The notes beneath the pieces are model-generated. The model had not been told where the DNA came from, did not search any database, and saw nothing but the letters and a program-made list of their open reading frames with translations. A DNA stretch of 64,000 bases from Bacteroidetes bacterium GWF2_35_48 (GTDB lineage Bacteria; Bacteroidota; Bacteroidia; Bacteroidales; GWF2-35-48), in the NCBI GenBank assembly GCA_001769125.1, contig MEOG01000039.1, positions 61,259 to 125,258 of the forward strand. Direction: 5' to 3'. Both the position numbers and the translations under genes were made by a program. Below are positions 28,090 to 37,841 of the stretch, one piece after another. Positions within the stretch are counted from its first letter, which is position 1. Each line of letters begins with the position of its first letter.

Positions 28090-28824
28090 GTGGCAAAAAA
28101 TAAATTACAGCGATTTTCTGAAATGGAAACGTTTTCCTGCGTTTTTCAGCCCGATTTGAATACTGCTCTAACGGATTCTTTTCTCTTAAAAGGAAAGTGG
28201 AATGAACTTTTTTTTAAGAATACCAACCCCATTGTTTTAGAGCTGGGTTGCGGAAAGGGAGAATACACAATTGGTCTTGCCGAAAAATATCTGGAATGTA
28301 ATTTTATTGGTGTTGATATCAAGGGCGCAAGAATGTGGAGGGGCGCTAAAACTGCAACAGAAAAAAAAATGCCTAATGTTGCATTTCTTCGCACCCGCAT
28401 AGAATTAATTTATGCTTTTTTTGCATCAAACGAAGTGAGTGAAATATGGCTCACGTTTCCCGACCCACAGGCAAACCGGAAAAAACGTATTTCAAAACGC
28501 TTATCTTCATCTAAATTTCTTAACAGTTATAAAAGTTTTCTTGTTAAAGATGCCACAATTCATTTAAAGACAGACAGCGATATTCTGTATGCTTATACAG
28601 CAGCCCTTGTTGAGAAAAATAATCTTACGGTACTTGTTAATACATCCGATTTATATAAATCAGGAATAACAGACGATATTCTTTCAATCCGTACACACTA
28701 CGAAGCTTTGTTTATGGCTAAAGGACAAAATATCAAATACCTTAAATTTGTGTTGCCCGATCAGGAAATCGTTGAACCCGACGAAGAGTTTGTGGAGAAA
28801 GAAGGACTAAAAATTATCGAATAA
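28090..28824 (+). CDS. trmB: tRNA (guanine-N7-)-methyltransferase
   Basis: 244 residues. Methylates G46 in the variable loop of tRNA using SAM. The SAM site is VLELGCGKGEYTIGLAEKY, followed by NFIGVDIKGARMWRGA, VAFLRTRIELI and the substrate-binding WLTFPDPQANRKKRISKRLS; FLVKDATIHLKTDSDILY is also family-typical. The alternative GTG start at 28090 is the one used (GTG GCA AAA AAT). The 3' end overlaps the convergent adhesin gene by 11 bases. Confidence 0.95.
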   Translation: MAKNKLQRFSEMETFSCVFQPDLNTALTDSFLLKGKWNELFFKNTNPIVLELGCGKGEYTIGLAEKYLECNFIGVDIKGARMWRGAKTATEKKMPNVAFLRTRIELIYAFFASNEVSEIWLTFPDPQANRKKRISKRLSSSKFLNSYKSFLVKDATIHLKTDSDILYAYTAALVEKNNLTVLVNTSDLYKSGITDDILSIRTHYEALFMAKGQNIKYLKFVLPDQEIVEPDEEFVEKEGLKIIE

Positions 28825-31800
28825 CAAAGATTGGACCCGAACGCTGTTTAAACGCTCCTTTAATGTCTTTATATTGTACCGTCCATGTGTAAGTATCCAT
28901 TTTAGCAACAGTAGATTTTTTTCCTTTCACGCTACCGTCCCAGGGTTCGCTGTATTGTCCGCCTGTAGCTGTTTCATGTAATTTTGTTGTTTGAAAAATC
29001 ACTTCTCCCCAGCGATCATAAATTAGCAATATGAAATTATTTGGGTCAATTCCATACCCATAAACGCTGAAATATTCGTTGATGTCGTTATGGTCGGGAG
29101 AGAAGGATGTAGGCGCATAAAATGTAAATTCATCTCTGATTTTGATTGGTGCAGAGGAAGTATCTTTACACCCGAAGATATTCATCACGTAAAGGTAAAT
29201 AATATAATCTCCCACAAGTTGGTAAATGTGAGAGGGATTTTCAGTGCTGGAGCTGTCTCCATCTCCGAATGCCCATATACTCATCGTTTCAGAACTTGAG
29301 TAATTGTGAAAAGATACAAGAGAATTCGCAATACTTGGAGCAATCGGGTCAAAAGCAAAACGTGATTCCGGTTTCGGATATGCATTAATCAGGTCGTTTA
29401 TCTGGATTCCTTGAGAACAACCTTCGGGGGTAGTTACGGAAAGGCTAATGTCGTAAACACCTTCATTTTTAAATGTATATGTTGGATTTTTATTAAAAGA
29501 AAGCGCATCTTGCTCACCAAAGCTCCAGTGATAATTTTGGCATTCAGGGATTGTTGTTCCCGTAAAATTTACAGTTAGCGGTATGCAGCCAGAGTAAATA
29601 TCTGCTTCGATAATAATGGTGGGAACCGTGAGCGTGTGTATTGTAATAGTATCGTATGCTTTTGTGCCGCAAGTATCCTGAGCTATAAAAATCCAGTCAC
29701 CTGTGTTGTTTGGTATAACAATATGGGGCGAGAAAATTTCTTCCATATTGCTGTTTAAAAAAGTATAGGGTTCACCAACACCGCCGCTTATTTGCGCATA
29801 AACCTGTGTAGATGTGCCGGCGCAAATAGAGTCGTTGGTAGTGAAAACAGAAAGCGATACCAGTGGATGCGTGTGCATACTCGAAGTTATGTTGTTTGAA
29901 ATACAACCATTAGCATCTTTTACATAAATGGTAAAAATGGTATCGTGCATTGAACTTACTGTATTTATTGATAATCCAGGCATACCGTTCCAGTAAAAAG
30001 TATAAGGAGTAACCCCTCCATTTGCGCTGGCTGATAATTGTGTAGGTTTTCCGGGACAAACCAATGTGTCTTGAGAACCCGTTAATAAAAGGGGCTCGGG
30101 CTGATATATAATAAAAGTATCTGAAACTGAGCAATTGAAAGTGTCTCGGACAGATACAAAATAAGTACCAGCTGGCACATTTAATAAATCTTCTGTTGTT
30201 GCAGTAGTGTTCCAGAAATAGGAATATCCGGGAGTACCCCCTGAAACCGTCAGGTTGATATTTCCTGTTGAATCTCCATTGCATAATGCATTTGAAACAA
30301 GTACTCCTGTAAGTATGGGTTGTTGCAATACTGTTATTTGTATTGTATCATAGTCGCTGATGTTGCAACTGTCTGTCGCCATAAAAATTAAATTCTGTGT
30401 TACTACCGGATTAATAGTGTAGGGAGAAGTTATTTCCTGATTGTTGTAAAATAAAGTGTAAGCTCCAAGATATCCTCCGGTAATGGAAGAAATAAGCTGT
30501 GTGGAATTTCCAATGCAAACAGAATCATTCGAGGCGGACATTGTGAGATTAACAGAAGGTATCGTCAGCACATTAATATTCAGGATATCGGAGTTACAAC
30601 CATTAACATCTTTCCCGTAAACAGAGATTGTTGTGTCTGAAATTGCTGTAATATTAAAGTTGCTCAACCCTTGTGAATTGTTCCAGTAATAAAGATAGGG
30701 GGCTACTCCACCATTTGTATTAGCCCATAATGCCACCGATGTGTTTTTACACACCAAAGTATCGTTGGAACAGGTAATCGAGAGAGGTGGGGGCTGTAAT
30801 ATTGTAAATGTATCTGTATCTGTACAATTGAAAATATCTCTTACCTGCACAACATAAATTCCGGCTGTAGTATTTATAAGATCTTCTGTTGTATCGGTTG
30901 AGCTCCATGAAAACGTATAATCCGGCGTGCCTCCGCTTACACTTACATCAATAGCTCCTGTTGAGTCTCCATTACATAAGACATTTGTAATTAAGGCACC
31001 CGTAATTGCAGGTACGGGCAGCGCATAAATGGTAATTGAAGAGGATGCCGATATATTACATGAATCAATTGCTGTAAAAACAAGATTCGTTGTAGATAAA
31101 GGAGTAATCGTGTAAGGTGAACTCACAGGCTGATTATCCTGATATAAAGAATATGAACCATTATAATTTCCAGAAACAGAAGCAATAATTTGAGTCGCTT
31201 CTCCTATACAGACAGAGTCGTTTGGAGTATACAAAGACAGGTTGATGGAAGGAACAGTATTAATAATAGTAGATATTGTATCTGAACTGCAATTATTATT
31301 GTCAATTGCATGAATGTAAAACGTAGTATCAGTTGCCGGAGTAATTGTAAGAGAACTCATCCCTGATGTATTGTTCCAGAAATAATTAAAAGCAGGTACT
31401 CCACCGGTAGCAATAGCGTTAAGCGTAACCGTTGAGTTTTTACAGATTAATAAATCGGGTGTACTGTTAATAACAATAGGGGGTGGTTGTGTAATTGTCA
31501 TAGTGTCTGAATCGGAACACATAAATAAATCTCTAACAAGAACAAAATAGATTCCTGCAGTAACATTTGTCAAATCTTGTGTATTAGCACCGTTATTCCA
31601 CAAGTAGGTGTACCCGGGACTTCCACCTGAAGTGCTGATGTCAACGCCACCTGTCGCAGAGCCGTAACATAGCGCATTTGTAACCGAAATTCCTGATATT
31701 GAAGGAACCGGGAGAACAACAATTTTCATTGTATCATACGAATTCAAATTGCAGGTATCTTTTGCCATAAAAATCCAGTCAAATGTATTATTGGGCGTTA

Positions 31801-34800
31801 TGGTGTAAGGAGACGTAACAACAATGTTATCGTGATAAAGCGTATAAGGACCATTGTACCCGCCTGTAAGTGTTGCTGTAATCTGTGTGGAACCGCCAAG
31901 ACAAACAGAGTCATTCGGAGAGCTTAACGATAAATTTATTTGAGGAACAATATTTACCAGAGAGCTGATAGTATCAGAAGTACAATTATTATTGTCTTTT
32001 ACATAGATGAAAAAGACAGTATCAGCAGTAGCAGCAAGAGTCATGGAATTGAATCCGGGCTGATTGTTCCAGAAATAATTGTAGCCCGGAGTACCGCCAT
32101 TTACCGAAGTTGATATAGTAACAAATGAGTTTTTACAAACAAGTATATCTGGGGAGCTTGTAAGAAGTATTGGAGGAGGCTCATAAATCGTCATTGTGTC
32201 AATATCTGAACAATTGTATATATCTTTTACAAGAATGTTATATGTGCCTGCCGGAACATTTGTAATATCTTCTGTTATCATTCCGTTATTCCAGAAATAA
32301 AAGTATCCCGGAGTACCACCTGCTACGCTAATGTCAATTGCTCCCGTGGATGCCCCATTGCACAAAACATTTGTAACAGAAGAGCCCGTAATTGCCGGTA
32401 CAGGTAGTACCCAGACTTTAACAGAATCTGTCGAACTGAAATTACAGGTGTCTTTTGCCGTAAAAATCCATGTCAGCGTTAAATTGGGATTAATGGGATA
32501 CGGCGATGTTACTTCTTCGTTTTCATAAAACAGAGTGAAAGAGCCGTTGTAGCCACCAACAGAACTAGCTGTAATTTCTGTAGAAGTTCCTATACATAGC
32601 GAATCATTGGGTACGGTAAGTTGCAAATCAATTACGGGTGCTATGGTTACAACTGTAGTTACAGAGTCAGAAACACAATTATTAACATCCGTAAAATAGA
32701 TGTAGATAATCGTATCATTTTGTGGAGATATTGTTAATGTATTTATCCCTGGATTTCCGTTCCAGTAATAGCTGTAAGGACTAACACCTCCCGATGCATT
32801 TGCGGTAATGGTTGTTGATGTATTTTTACATATATACAGATCTGGCGAACTTGTTAATACCATCGGTGTGGGCTGTGTTATGGTTGCCGAATCGAAAACA
32901 TTGCAATTATTGGCATCGCGTACTTCTATAATGTATGTACCTGCCGAAACATTAACCAGATCTTGCGTCGTTTCTGTATTACTCCAGAAATATGAATAGG
33001 GAGCTGTTCCTCCTGCTGGTGTAATATCTATTGCTCCCGTAAATGCTCCATTGCAAACAACGTCTGTTATATCAATGTCTGTAATTACCGGTACAGGTAA
33101 TGCATATATTCTTATCGTATCCCAGGCTTTGGTATTGCAACTGTCTTTCGCCATATATATCCAATCCTGTGTAGCAATAGGAGTAATAGTAATAGGGAAA
33201 GTTACCGGCTGGTTGTTATAGAAAAGTCCTATTTGATTGTTTACTCCTCCGGACACAATGGCATTTAATTGAGTGCTGCCTCCAAGGCAAACCGAATCAT
33301 TGGGCGTTGTTACAGATAAAGTCAGAGCCGGCGATGTATAAATTCGTGTTGTTAGGGTGTCAGAAACACATCCGTTATTATCAACAACATGAACATTTAA
33401 AATTGTATCATTTCCCGGTGTAATGGTCAATATTTCAAGTCCTGATGTGCTGTTCCAAAAGTAATTATAAGGGGTAACTCCTCCTATAACATAAGCATGC
33501 ATAACAGCTTGTGTGTTTTTACATATTGACGTATCGGGAGAACAGGTCAAAAGTAGCTCTGGTGGCTGTGTTATGTAAACAGTATCTTTAGCAATGCAGT
33601 TGTTAATATCTCTTACTTCTACAACATAAATTCCTGCTGTAAGATTTGTCAAATCTTCTGTATAATCTGTTGTGCTCCATATAACCGAATAAGGAGAAAG
33701 GCCACCTGTAATTGTCATGTCGGCTGCGCCTGTGGCGTTTCCATAACAGAGAACATTCGTAACCTCTACTGGGTTGTGTAATTGCGGAGGTTGGGAAATA
33801 ATAGTATCTGCAAAAGTGGTGCATCCGTGCGCATCTGTTATTGTAACAGAATAACTGCCGGCCGATACATTATAAAGGTCAATATACGTTGAATTATTAC
33901 TCCAAAAATAAGTGTAAGGCAGCACACCTCCGCTGACAATGAGGTTAGCAAATCCTATTGTATCTCCATAGCAGGGAACTCCATACCCATTATAATTAGA
34001 AATATATGTAATATCAGAAGTAAAAGGTGGCGGGTCTGCTATTACACGTGTGATAACCGCAGTACAGAAATTAGCATCCGTTACGGTTAATGTGTAAACT
34101 CCCGGTTCAAGATTGCTAATATTATTTGTGGATTGACCTGATGACCATAAGTAAGCGTAAGGAGGAACGCCTCCTGAAACGATTGTGCTGATAGCTCCAT
34201 CTTCTGATCCGTAGCAGCTTATTTCCTGAACATTGGCGTAAATGGTTGTAGGCGTTGGTTGGGTTACAGAGAAAGATTGGCTTGTATTGCACCCATTCGC
34301 ATCGTATACAGAAACCGAATAGCTACCCGCTTCAATAAAAATAGCGTCTTCACTTATTGACCCGTTTGACCACCCATACAGGAAGGGGCTTGTACCGCCT
34401 GAAACCGTTATGTCTATCTGCCCGGTTGTTTGCCCAAAACATAAAATATTGCTTGTCGTTCCGCTTATTTGAAGTAAATCTGGCTGTAGAACTGTTATTG
34501 TAGTTTCAGCGAGACAGCCATTGTTATCTGTAATTGTAACAGTTTGCAAACCAGGACTTAATGCTGTAACAGAAGAAGTAAATTGTCCCGACGACCATGA
34601 ATACAAGTAGGGCGGTGTTCCGCTTATTCCCGAAACAGAAATGGAACCATTAGAAATTCCATAACAGGTGCAGTGATTAACATAGTTAATATTTGCTGTA
34701 ACAGCAATCGGTTCGTCAATTGTTACGGATTTAATTAATTCACAGTCATTCGTATCTTTGATCGTAATAGTGTATGTTCCCTGAGTAAGATTAAGTATGG

Positions 34801-36829
34801 ATGCATTGGTTGAAGAATTAGACCAAATGTATGTGTAGGGCGGAGTTCCTCCTGATGCTGTAACGGAGGCATTTCCATCATTTAAACCGTAACAGCTGAT
34901 ATTTCCTGAACTTACCAACGCTGTCAGTTCTGTTGATTCCGTTATTGTAACAACAGCAGAGCCGGCGCAATTAAGAGCATCTGTTACAACAACCGTATAG
35001 GTTCCGGCAGCAAGCCCTGTAGCTGTTTCGGTTGTTTGATTCTGTGGGTCGCTCCAAAGGTAGGTATGAGGAGGAACACCTGCCATTGTTAGTAAAGCTG
35101 TGGCTGAACCATCACTTCCTCCAAAACAGGAAACCATTTCAAAGCTGCTTATGCCAACATAAGGTGGTCCTTCATTATTTACAGCAATGTCAAAAATCTG
35201 CGAGCAACCAGCAAAATCAGTTACGGTTACAGTGTATAGGCCTGTACCTAAATTTGTAGCGGTTTGCGTAGTTTGAAAGGCCGAATCGTTCCACAAATAG
35301 GTGTAAGGGGGAACTCCTCCCGATGGACTTATTGTTGCAGAGCCTTCTGTGGTTTGGCATGGAGTAATGGTTGAAGTTAATGTGGCATTAATCTGAGTTG
35401 GTTCATAAATAGATACCGATAAAACATCCATACACCCTGCGGCATCTGAAACAGTAATGGTGTAAAAACCTCCGTTCAGATTATTGTTGCCAGGGGTAGT
35501 TGCGCCATTCGACCATAAATACTGAATAGGGGGCGTTCCTGAAAGACCCGAAGCCAGTGCGTATCCATCATTTGCGCCGAAACATGAAACATCAAGTGAG
35601 TCTGCCATTGTTGCCTGATAAACAAACAGCGTAATATGAATATCGTCTGTATCAGCGGGACAGCTTCCGTTTCCAGTAGAAATCAAAGAAAGCGTAAATC
35701 CACCGTTTGCCATTTCTGAAGCAGAGGGCGTATAGCTACAGTTAAGGGAGTTAGCTGATGGGTTAAATGTTCCTGATCCTCCTGTCCAGCTTGCTCCTGA
35801 TGCACCAGCTACAGTTCCGTTAAGCATTACAGGTATGCTGTTTGTACAAACCATTTGATCTACACCGGCATTTACAGAAATAGGAACAGCAAAATAGCTT
35901 ACAGTTATAACATCTGATGCCGCGGGACAATCAGTACCGTCAATCAGTGTAACAGAATAGGTCCCTACTCCAACTGTAATGCTTGTTGTAGTATCTCCGG
36001 TACTCCAGATATAAGAATATGGAGGATAACCGCCAGAGCCAAATGCATTAAGTGTAATACTGTTGTTTCCATAGCAAATTACAGGAGTATCGGGATTGAT
36101 TGTAACTGCGAGAACAGGGTTATAATTTATACGAACCGTATCACAAATTGAAAAACCTATATTGCATGAGCCCAGAGCAGATCCGCAAACCTGATAATCA
36201 ATATAGGGAGGATAACTGGGCTGACCAGTAGCATTTGCTGTTTCGCAAGCTGTTGTGCAACTTAGGGTATAATTGTATTGACCGAATGTGCCGGGGTAAA
36301 TAGAATTATACTGTAAAGTAGAAATATCAAACCCTGAGGTAGAAATGGATCCCGAACATCCGTCGTTTAAAATAATATCTCCCGAAATGGAAGGACCCGG
36401 GACAGAAGTAATAGAATAAGTGTTATTGTTTCCACCCGGTTTGCAGAAAATAATTGTATGAGGTCCTTGTCCGTCTAGACAAACTGCAACGCCGGCAGGG
36501 TAAGTGGTGGGGTCACATTCGGTACCATTAGGATTCATTAGTTGCCATTCAAGGTTTTGTGGCATGGCGCCATCAACAACATTAAAAATAATCCCGGAAG
36601 CTTCATCATCGAGTGTAACAATAAATTTTACACAAGAATTTGGAGGGTGGCTGTATCCGCAGCAGGAACCATCGCGCATGATATTGGGTTGCGTCCAGAT
36701 ACTGTCAGCGTTATCATTAAGATCTACAACATAAACAGGAACAGTGGAATCACAAGGTCCAAATTGTGAATACACAAATGATGTTGTTAGTAAAAATAAT
36801 ATGATGCAAAATGCCTTAAACCTGTTCAT
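28814..36829 (-). CDS. giant SprB-repeat adhesin with super-repeats and T9SS type B sorting domain
   Basis: 2671 residues from the ATG at 36829 (MNRFKAFCIILFLLTTSFVYSQ, a clean signal peptide); the frame is open to 36940 but that adds 37 unlikely residues. An N-terminal globular part (to about 330) is followed by roughly twenty SprB-type modules (GGTPPYTYLWSNG). In the C-terminal half these alternate with other Ig-like modules to make a super-repeat of about 230 residues (690 bp). Two PKD domains (YHWSFGEQD, SIWAFGDGDS) precede the CHU_C domain (FYAPTSFSPDHNDINEYFSV to GPIFVIR). By family knowledge it is a T9SS-exported surface adhesin. It converges on trmB. Confidence 0.9.
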   Translation of the reverse strand: MNRFKAFCIILFLLTTSFVYSQFGPCDSTVPVYVVDLNDNADSIWTQPNIMRDGSCCGYSHPPNSCVKFIVTLDDEASGIIFNVVDGAMPQNLEWQLMNPNGTECDPTTYPAGVAVCLDGQGPHTIIFCKPGGNNNTYSITSVPGPSISGDIILNDGCSGSISTSGFDISTLQYNSIYPGTFGQYNYTLSCTTACETANATGQPSYPPYIDYQVCGSALGSCNIGFSICDTVRINYNPVLAVTINPDTPVICYGNNSITLNAFGSGGYPPYSYIWSTGDTTTSITVGVGTYSVTLIDGTDCPAASDVITVSYFAVPISVNAGVDQMVCTNSIPVMLNGTVAGASGASWTGGSGTFNPSANSLNCSYTPSASEMANGGFTLSLISTGNGSCPADTDDIHITLFVYQATMADSLDVSCFGANDGYALASGLSGTPPIQYLWSNGATTPGNNNLNGGFYTITVSDAAGCMDVLSVSIYEPTQINATLTSTITPCQTTEGSATISPSGGVPPYTYLWNDSAFQTTQTATNLGTGLYTVTVTDFAGCSQIFDIAVNNEGPPYVGISSFEMVSCFGGSDGSATALLTMAGVPPHTYLWSDPQNQTTETATGLAAGTYTVVVTDALNCAGSAVVTITESTELTALVSSGNISCYGLNDGNASVTASGGTPPYTYIWSNSSTNASILNLTQGTYTITIKDTNDCELIKSVTIDEPIAVTANINYVNHCTCYGISNGSISVSGISGTPPYLYSWSSGQFTSSVTALSPGLQTVTITDNNGCLAETTITVLQPDLLQISGTTSNILCFGQTTGQIDITVSGGTSPFLYGWSNGSISEDAIFIEAGSYSVSVYDANGCNTSQSFSVTQPTPTTIYANVQEISCYGSEDGAISTIVSGGVPPYAYLWSSGQSTNNISNLEPGVYTLTVTDANFCTAVITRVIADPPPFTSDITYISNYNGYGVPCYGDTIGFANLIVSGGVLPYTYFWSNNSTYIDLYNVSAGSYSVTITDAHGCTTFADTIISQPPQLHNPVEVTNVLCYGNATGAADMTITGGLSPYSVIWSTTDYTEDLTNLTAGIYVVEVRDINNCIAKDTVYITQPPELLLTCSPDTSICKNTQAVMHAYVIGGVTPYNYFWNSTSGLEILTITPGNDTILNVHVVDNNGCVSDTLTTRIYTSPALTLSVTTPNDSVCLGGSTQLNAIVSGGVNNQIGLFYNNQPVTFPITITPIATQDWIYMAKDSCNTKAWDTIRIYALPVPVITDIDITDVVCNGAFTGAIDITPAGGTAPYSYFWSNTETTQDLVNVSAGTYIIEVRDANNCNVFDSATITQPTPMVLTSSPDLYICKNTSTTITANASGGVSPYSYYWNGNPGINTLTISPQNDTIIYIYFTDVNNCVSDSVTTVVTIAPVIDLQLTVPNDSLCIGTSTEITASSVGGYNGSFTLFYENEEVTSPYPINPNLTLTWIFTAKDTCNFSSTDSVKVWVLPVPAITGSSVTNVLCNGASTGAIDISVAGGTPGYFYFWNNGMITEDITNVPAGTYNILVKDIYNCSDIDTMTIYEPPPILLTSSPDILVCKNSFVTISTSVNGGTPGYNYFWNNQPGFNSMTLAATADTVFFIYVKDNNNCTSDTISSLVNIVPQINLSLSSPNDSVCLGGSTQITATLTGGYNGPYTLYHDNIVVTSPYTITPNNTFDWIFMAKDTCNLNSYDTMKIVVLPVPSISGISVTNALCYGSATGGVDISTSGGSPGYTYLWNNGANTQDLTNVTAGIYFVLVRDLFMCSDSDTMTITQPPPIVINSTPDLLICKNSTVTLNAIATGGVPAFNYFWNNTSGMSSLTITPATDTTFYIHAIDNNNCSSDTISTIINTVPSINLSLYTPNDSVCIGEATQIIASVSGNYNGSYSLYQDNQPVSSPYTITPLSTTNLVFTAIDSCNISASSSITIYALPVPAITGALITNVLCNGDSTGAIDVSVSGGTPDYTFSWSSTDTTEDLINTTAGIYVVQVRDIFNCTDTDTFTILQPPPLSITCSNDTLVCKNTSVALWANTNGGVAPYLYYWNNSQGLSNFNITAISDTTISVYGKDVNGCNSDILNINVLTIPSVNLTMSASNDSVCIGNSTQLISSITGGYLGAYTLFYNNQEITSPYTINPVVTQNLIFMATDSCNISDYDTIQITVLQQPILTGVLVSNALCNGDSTGNINLTVSGGTPGYSYFWNTTATTEDLLNVPAGTYFVSVRDTFNCSVSDTFIIYQPEPLLLTGSQDTLVCPGKPTQLSASANGGVTPYTFYWNGMPGLSINTVSSMHDTIFTIYVKDANGCISNNITSSMHTHPLVSLSVFTTNDSICAGTSTQVYAQISGGVGEPYTFLNSNMEEIFSPHIVIPNNTGDWIFIAQDTCGTKAYDTITIHTLTVPTIIIEADIYSGCIPLTVNFTGTTIPECQNYHWSFGEQDALSFNKNPTYTFKNEGVYDISLSVTTPEGCSQGIQINDLINAYPKPESRFAFDPIAPSIANSLVSFHNYSSSETMSIWAFGDGDSSSTENPSHIYQLVGDYIIYLYVMNIFGCKDTSSAPIKIRDEFTFYAPTSFSPDHNDINEYFSVYGYGIDPNNFILLIYDRWGEVIFQTTKLHETATGGQYSEPWDGSVKGKKSTVAKMDTYTWTVQYKDIKGAFKQRSGPIFVIR

Positions 36830-36890
36830 TTTAATAATTTGGACTTCTGGGCTAATAAAAGACGTAGTTTTTGAAATAAGGTTGCCATTT

Positions 36891-37754
36891 TTAATACACT
36901 TCCGGAACAAAATTCTGCTCTGATATAGGAGGCCGAACATATCCCTGATCTTCTTTTCTCTTGGGAAGTTTAATGGGTTTTGGCGTAAGGTCTTCGTAGA
37001 GTATTGTGCTCAATAAATGTTTTATGCAGTTTAAGCGCGCACGTTTTTTATCATCAGCATGAACAACCCACCAAGGCGATTGTTTCGTGTCGGTATGCGC
37101 GAACATTTCATCTTTTGCTTTTGAGTATTCTATCCATTTTGTGTGCGACTCTACATCCATTGGACTTAACTTCCAACGTTTTGTCGGGTCGTTATTTCTT
37201 TCCTGAAACCGTTTTTCCTGTTCAATATCGCTGACAGAAAACCAGTATTTGATAAGAATAATTCCTGAACGAAGCAGCATTCGTTCAAATTCCGGGCAAG
37301 CCCGCATGAATTCTGTGTATTCTTCGTTTGTACAAAAACCCATAACTTTTTCTACGCCTGCGCGGTTATACCAGCTTCTGTCAAATAACACCATTTCTCC
37401 TCCAGCAGGTAAATACTGCACATAGCGCTGAAAGTACCATTGCGATTTTTCTCTTTCTGTTGGCACACCCAGAGCAACAACTCTGCAAGACCTTGGGTTC
37501 AGGCTTTCTGTAATTCGTTTGATAGCACCCCCTTTTCCTGCGGCATCGCGACCCTCAAAAAGAACAACTACTTTGAGTTTTTTTTCTTTTATCCACTCAA
37601 GTAATTTGACAAGTTCAATCTCAAGTGTTAAAAGTTCTTTTTCGTAAAATTTTTTATCAAGAGGCTCTTTATTACTTGCAGCAGCTTCGTAATGAACTTT
37701 ATGTTTTTCCTCTTTTTTCTTTTTGTTTTTTTCTTGTTTTTTCATGATTGTCAT
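36891..37754 (-). CDS. ppk2: polyphosphate kinase 2 family protein
   Basis: 287 residues; a start at 37745 is equally possible. Walker A VLFEGRDAAGKGG (about 65-76), lid module with NPRSCRVVALGVPTEREKSQWYFQRY, Walker B MVLFDRSWYNRAGVE (D125). PPK2 enzymes use polyphosphate to phosphorylate nucleoside mono- or diphosphates. The lysine-rich N-terminus (KKQEKNKKKKEEKHK) may aid polyphosphate binding (inference). Monocistronic, 61 bases upstream of the adhesin gene on the same strand. Confidence 0.93.
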   Translation of the reverse strand: MTIMKKQEKNKKKKEEKHKVHYEAAASNKEPLDKKFYEKELLTLEIELVKLLEWIKEKKLKVVVLFEGRDAAGKGGAIKRITESLNPRSCRVVALGVPTEREKSQWYFQRYVQYLPAGGEMVLFDRSWYNRAGVEKVMGFCTNEEYTEFMRACPEFERMLLRSGIILIKYWFSVSDIEQEKRFQERNNDPTKRWKLSPMDVESHTKWIEYSKAKDEMFAHTDTKQSPWWVVHADDKKRARLNCIKHLLSTILYEDLTPKPIKLPKRKEDQGYVRPPISEQNFVPEVY

Positions 37755-37841
37755 TTTATATTTTTTTTCATGATATTTTGTGTTCGCCTTGCGAATTGTG
37801 ATTTCGTGGCAAAGAAAATACTTTTCAGATAGGACTCATTT

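Noticed and set aside
36830..36940. Upstream start of the larger adhesin
   Set aside because: Using it would put 37 polar residues before a perfect signal peptide; the ATG at 36829 is preferred.
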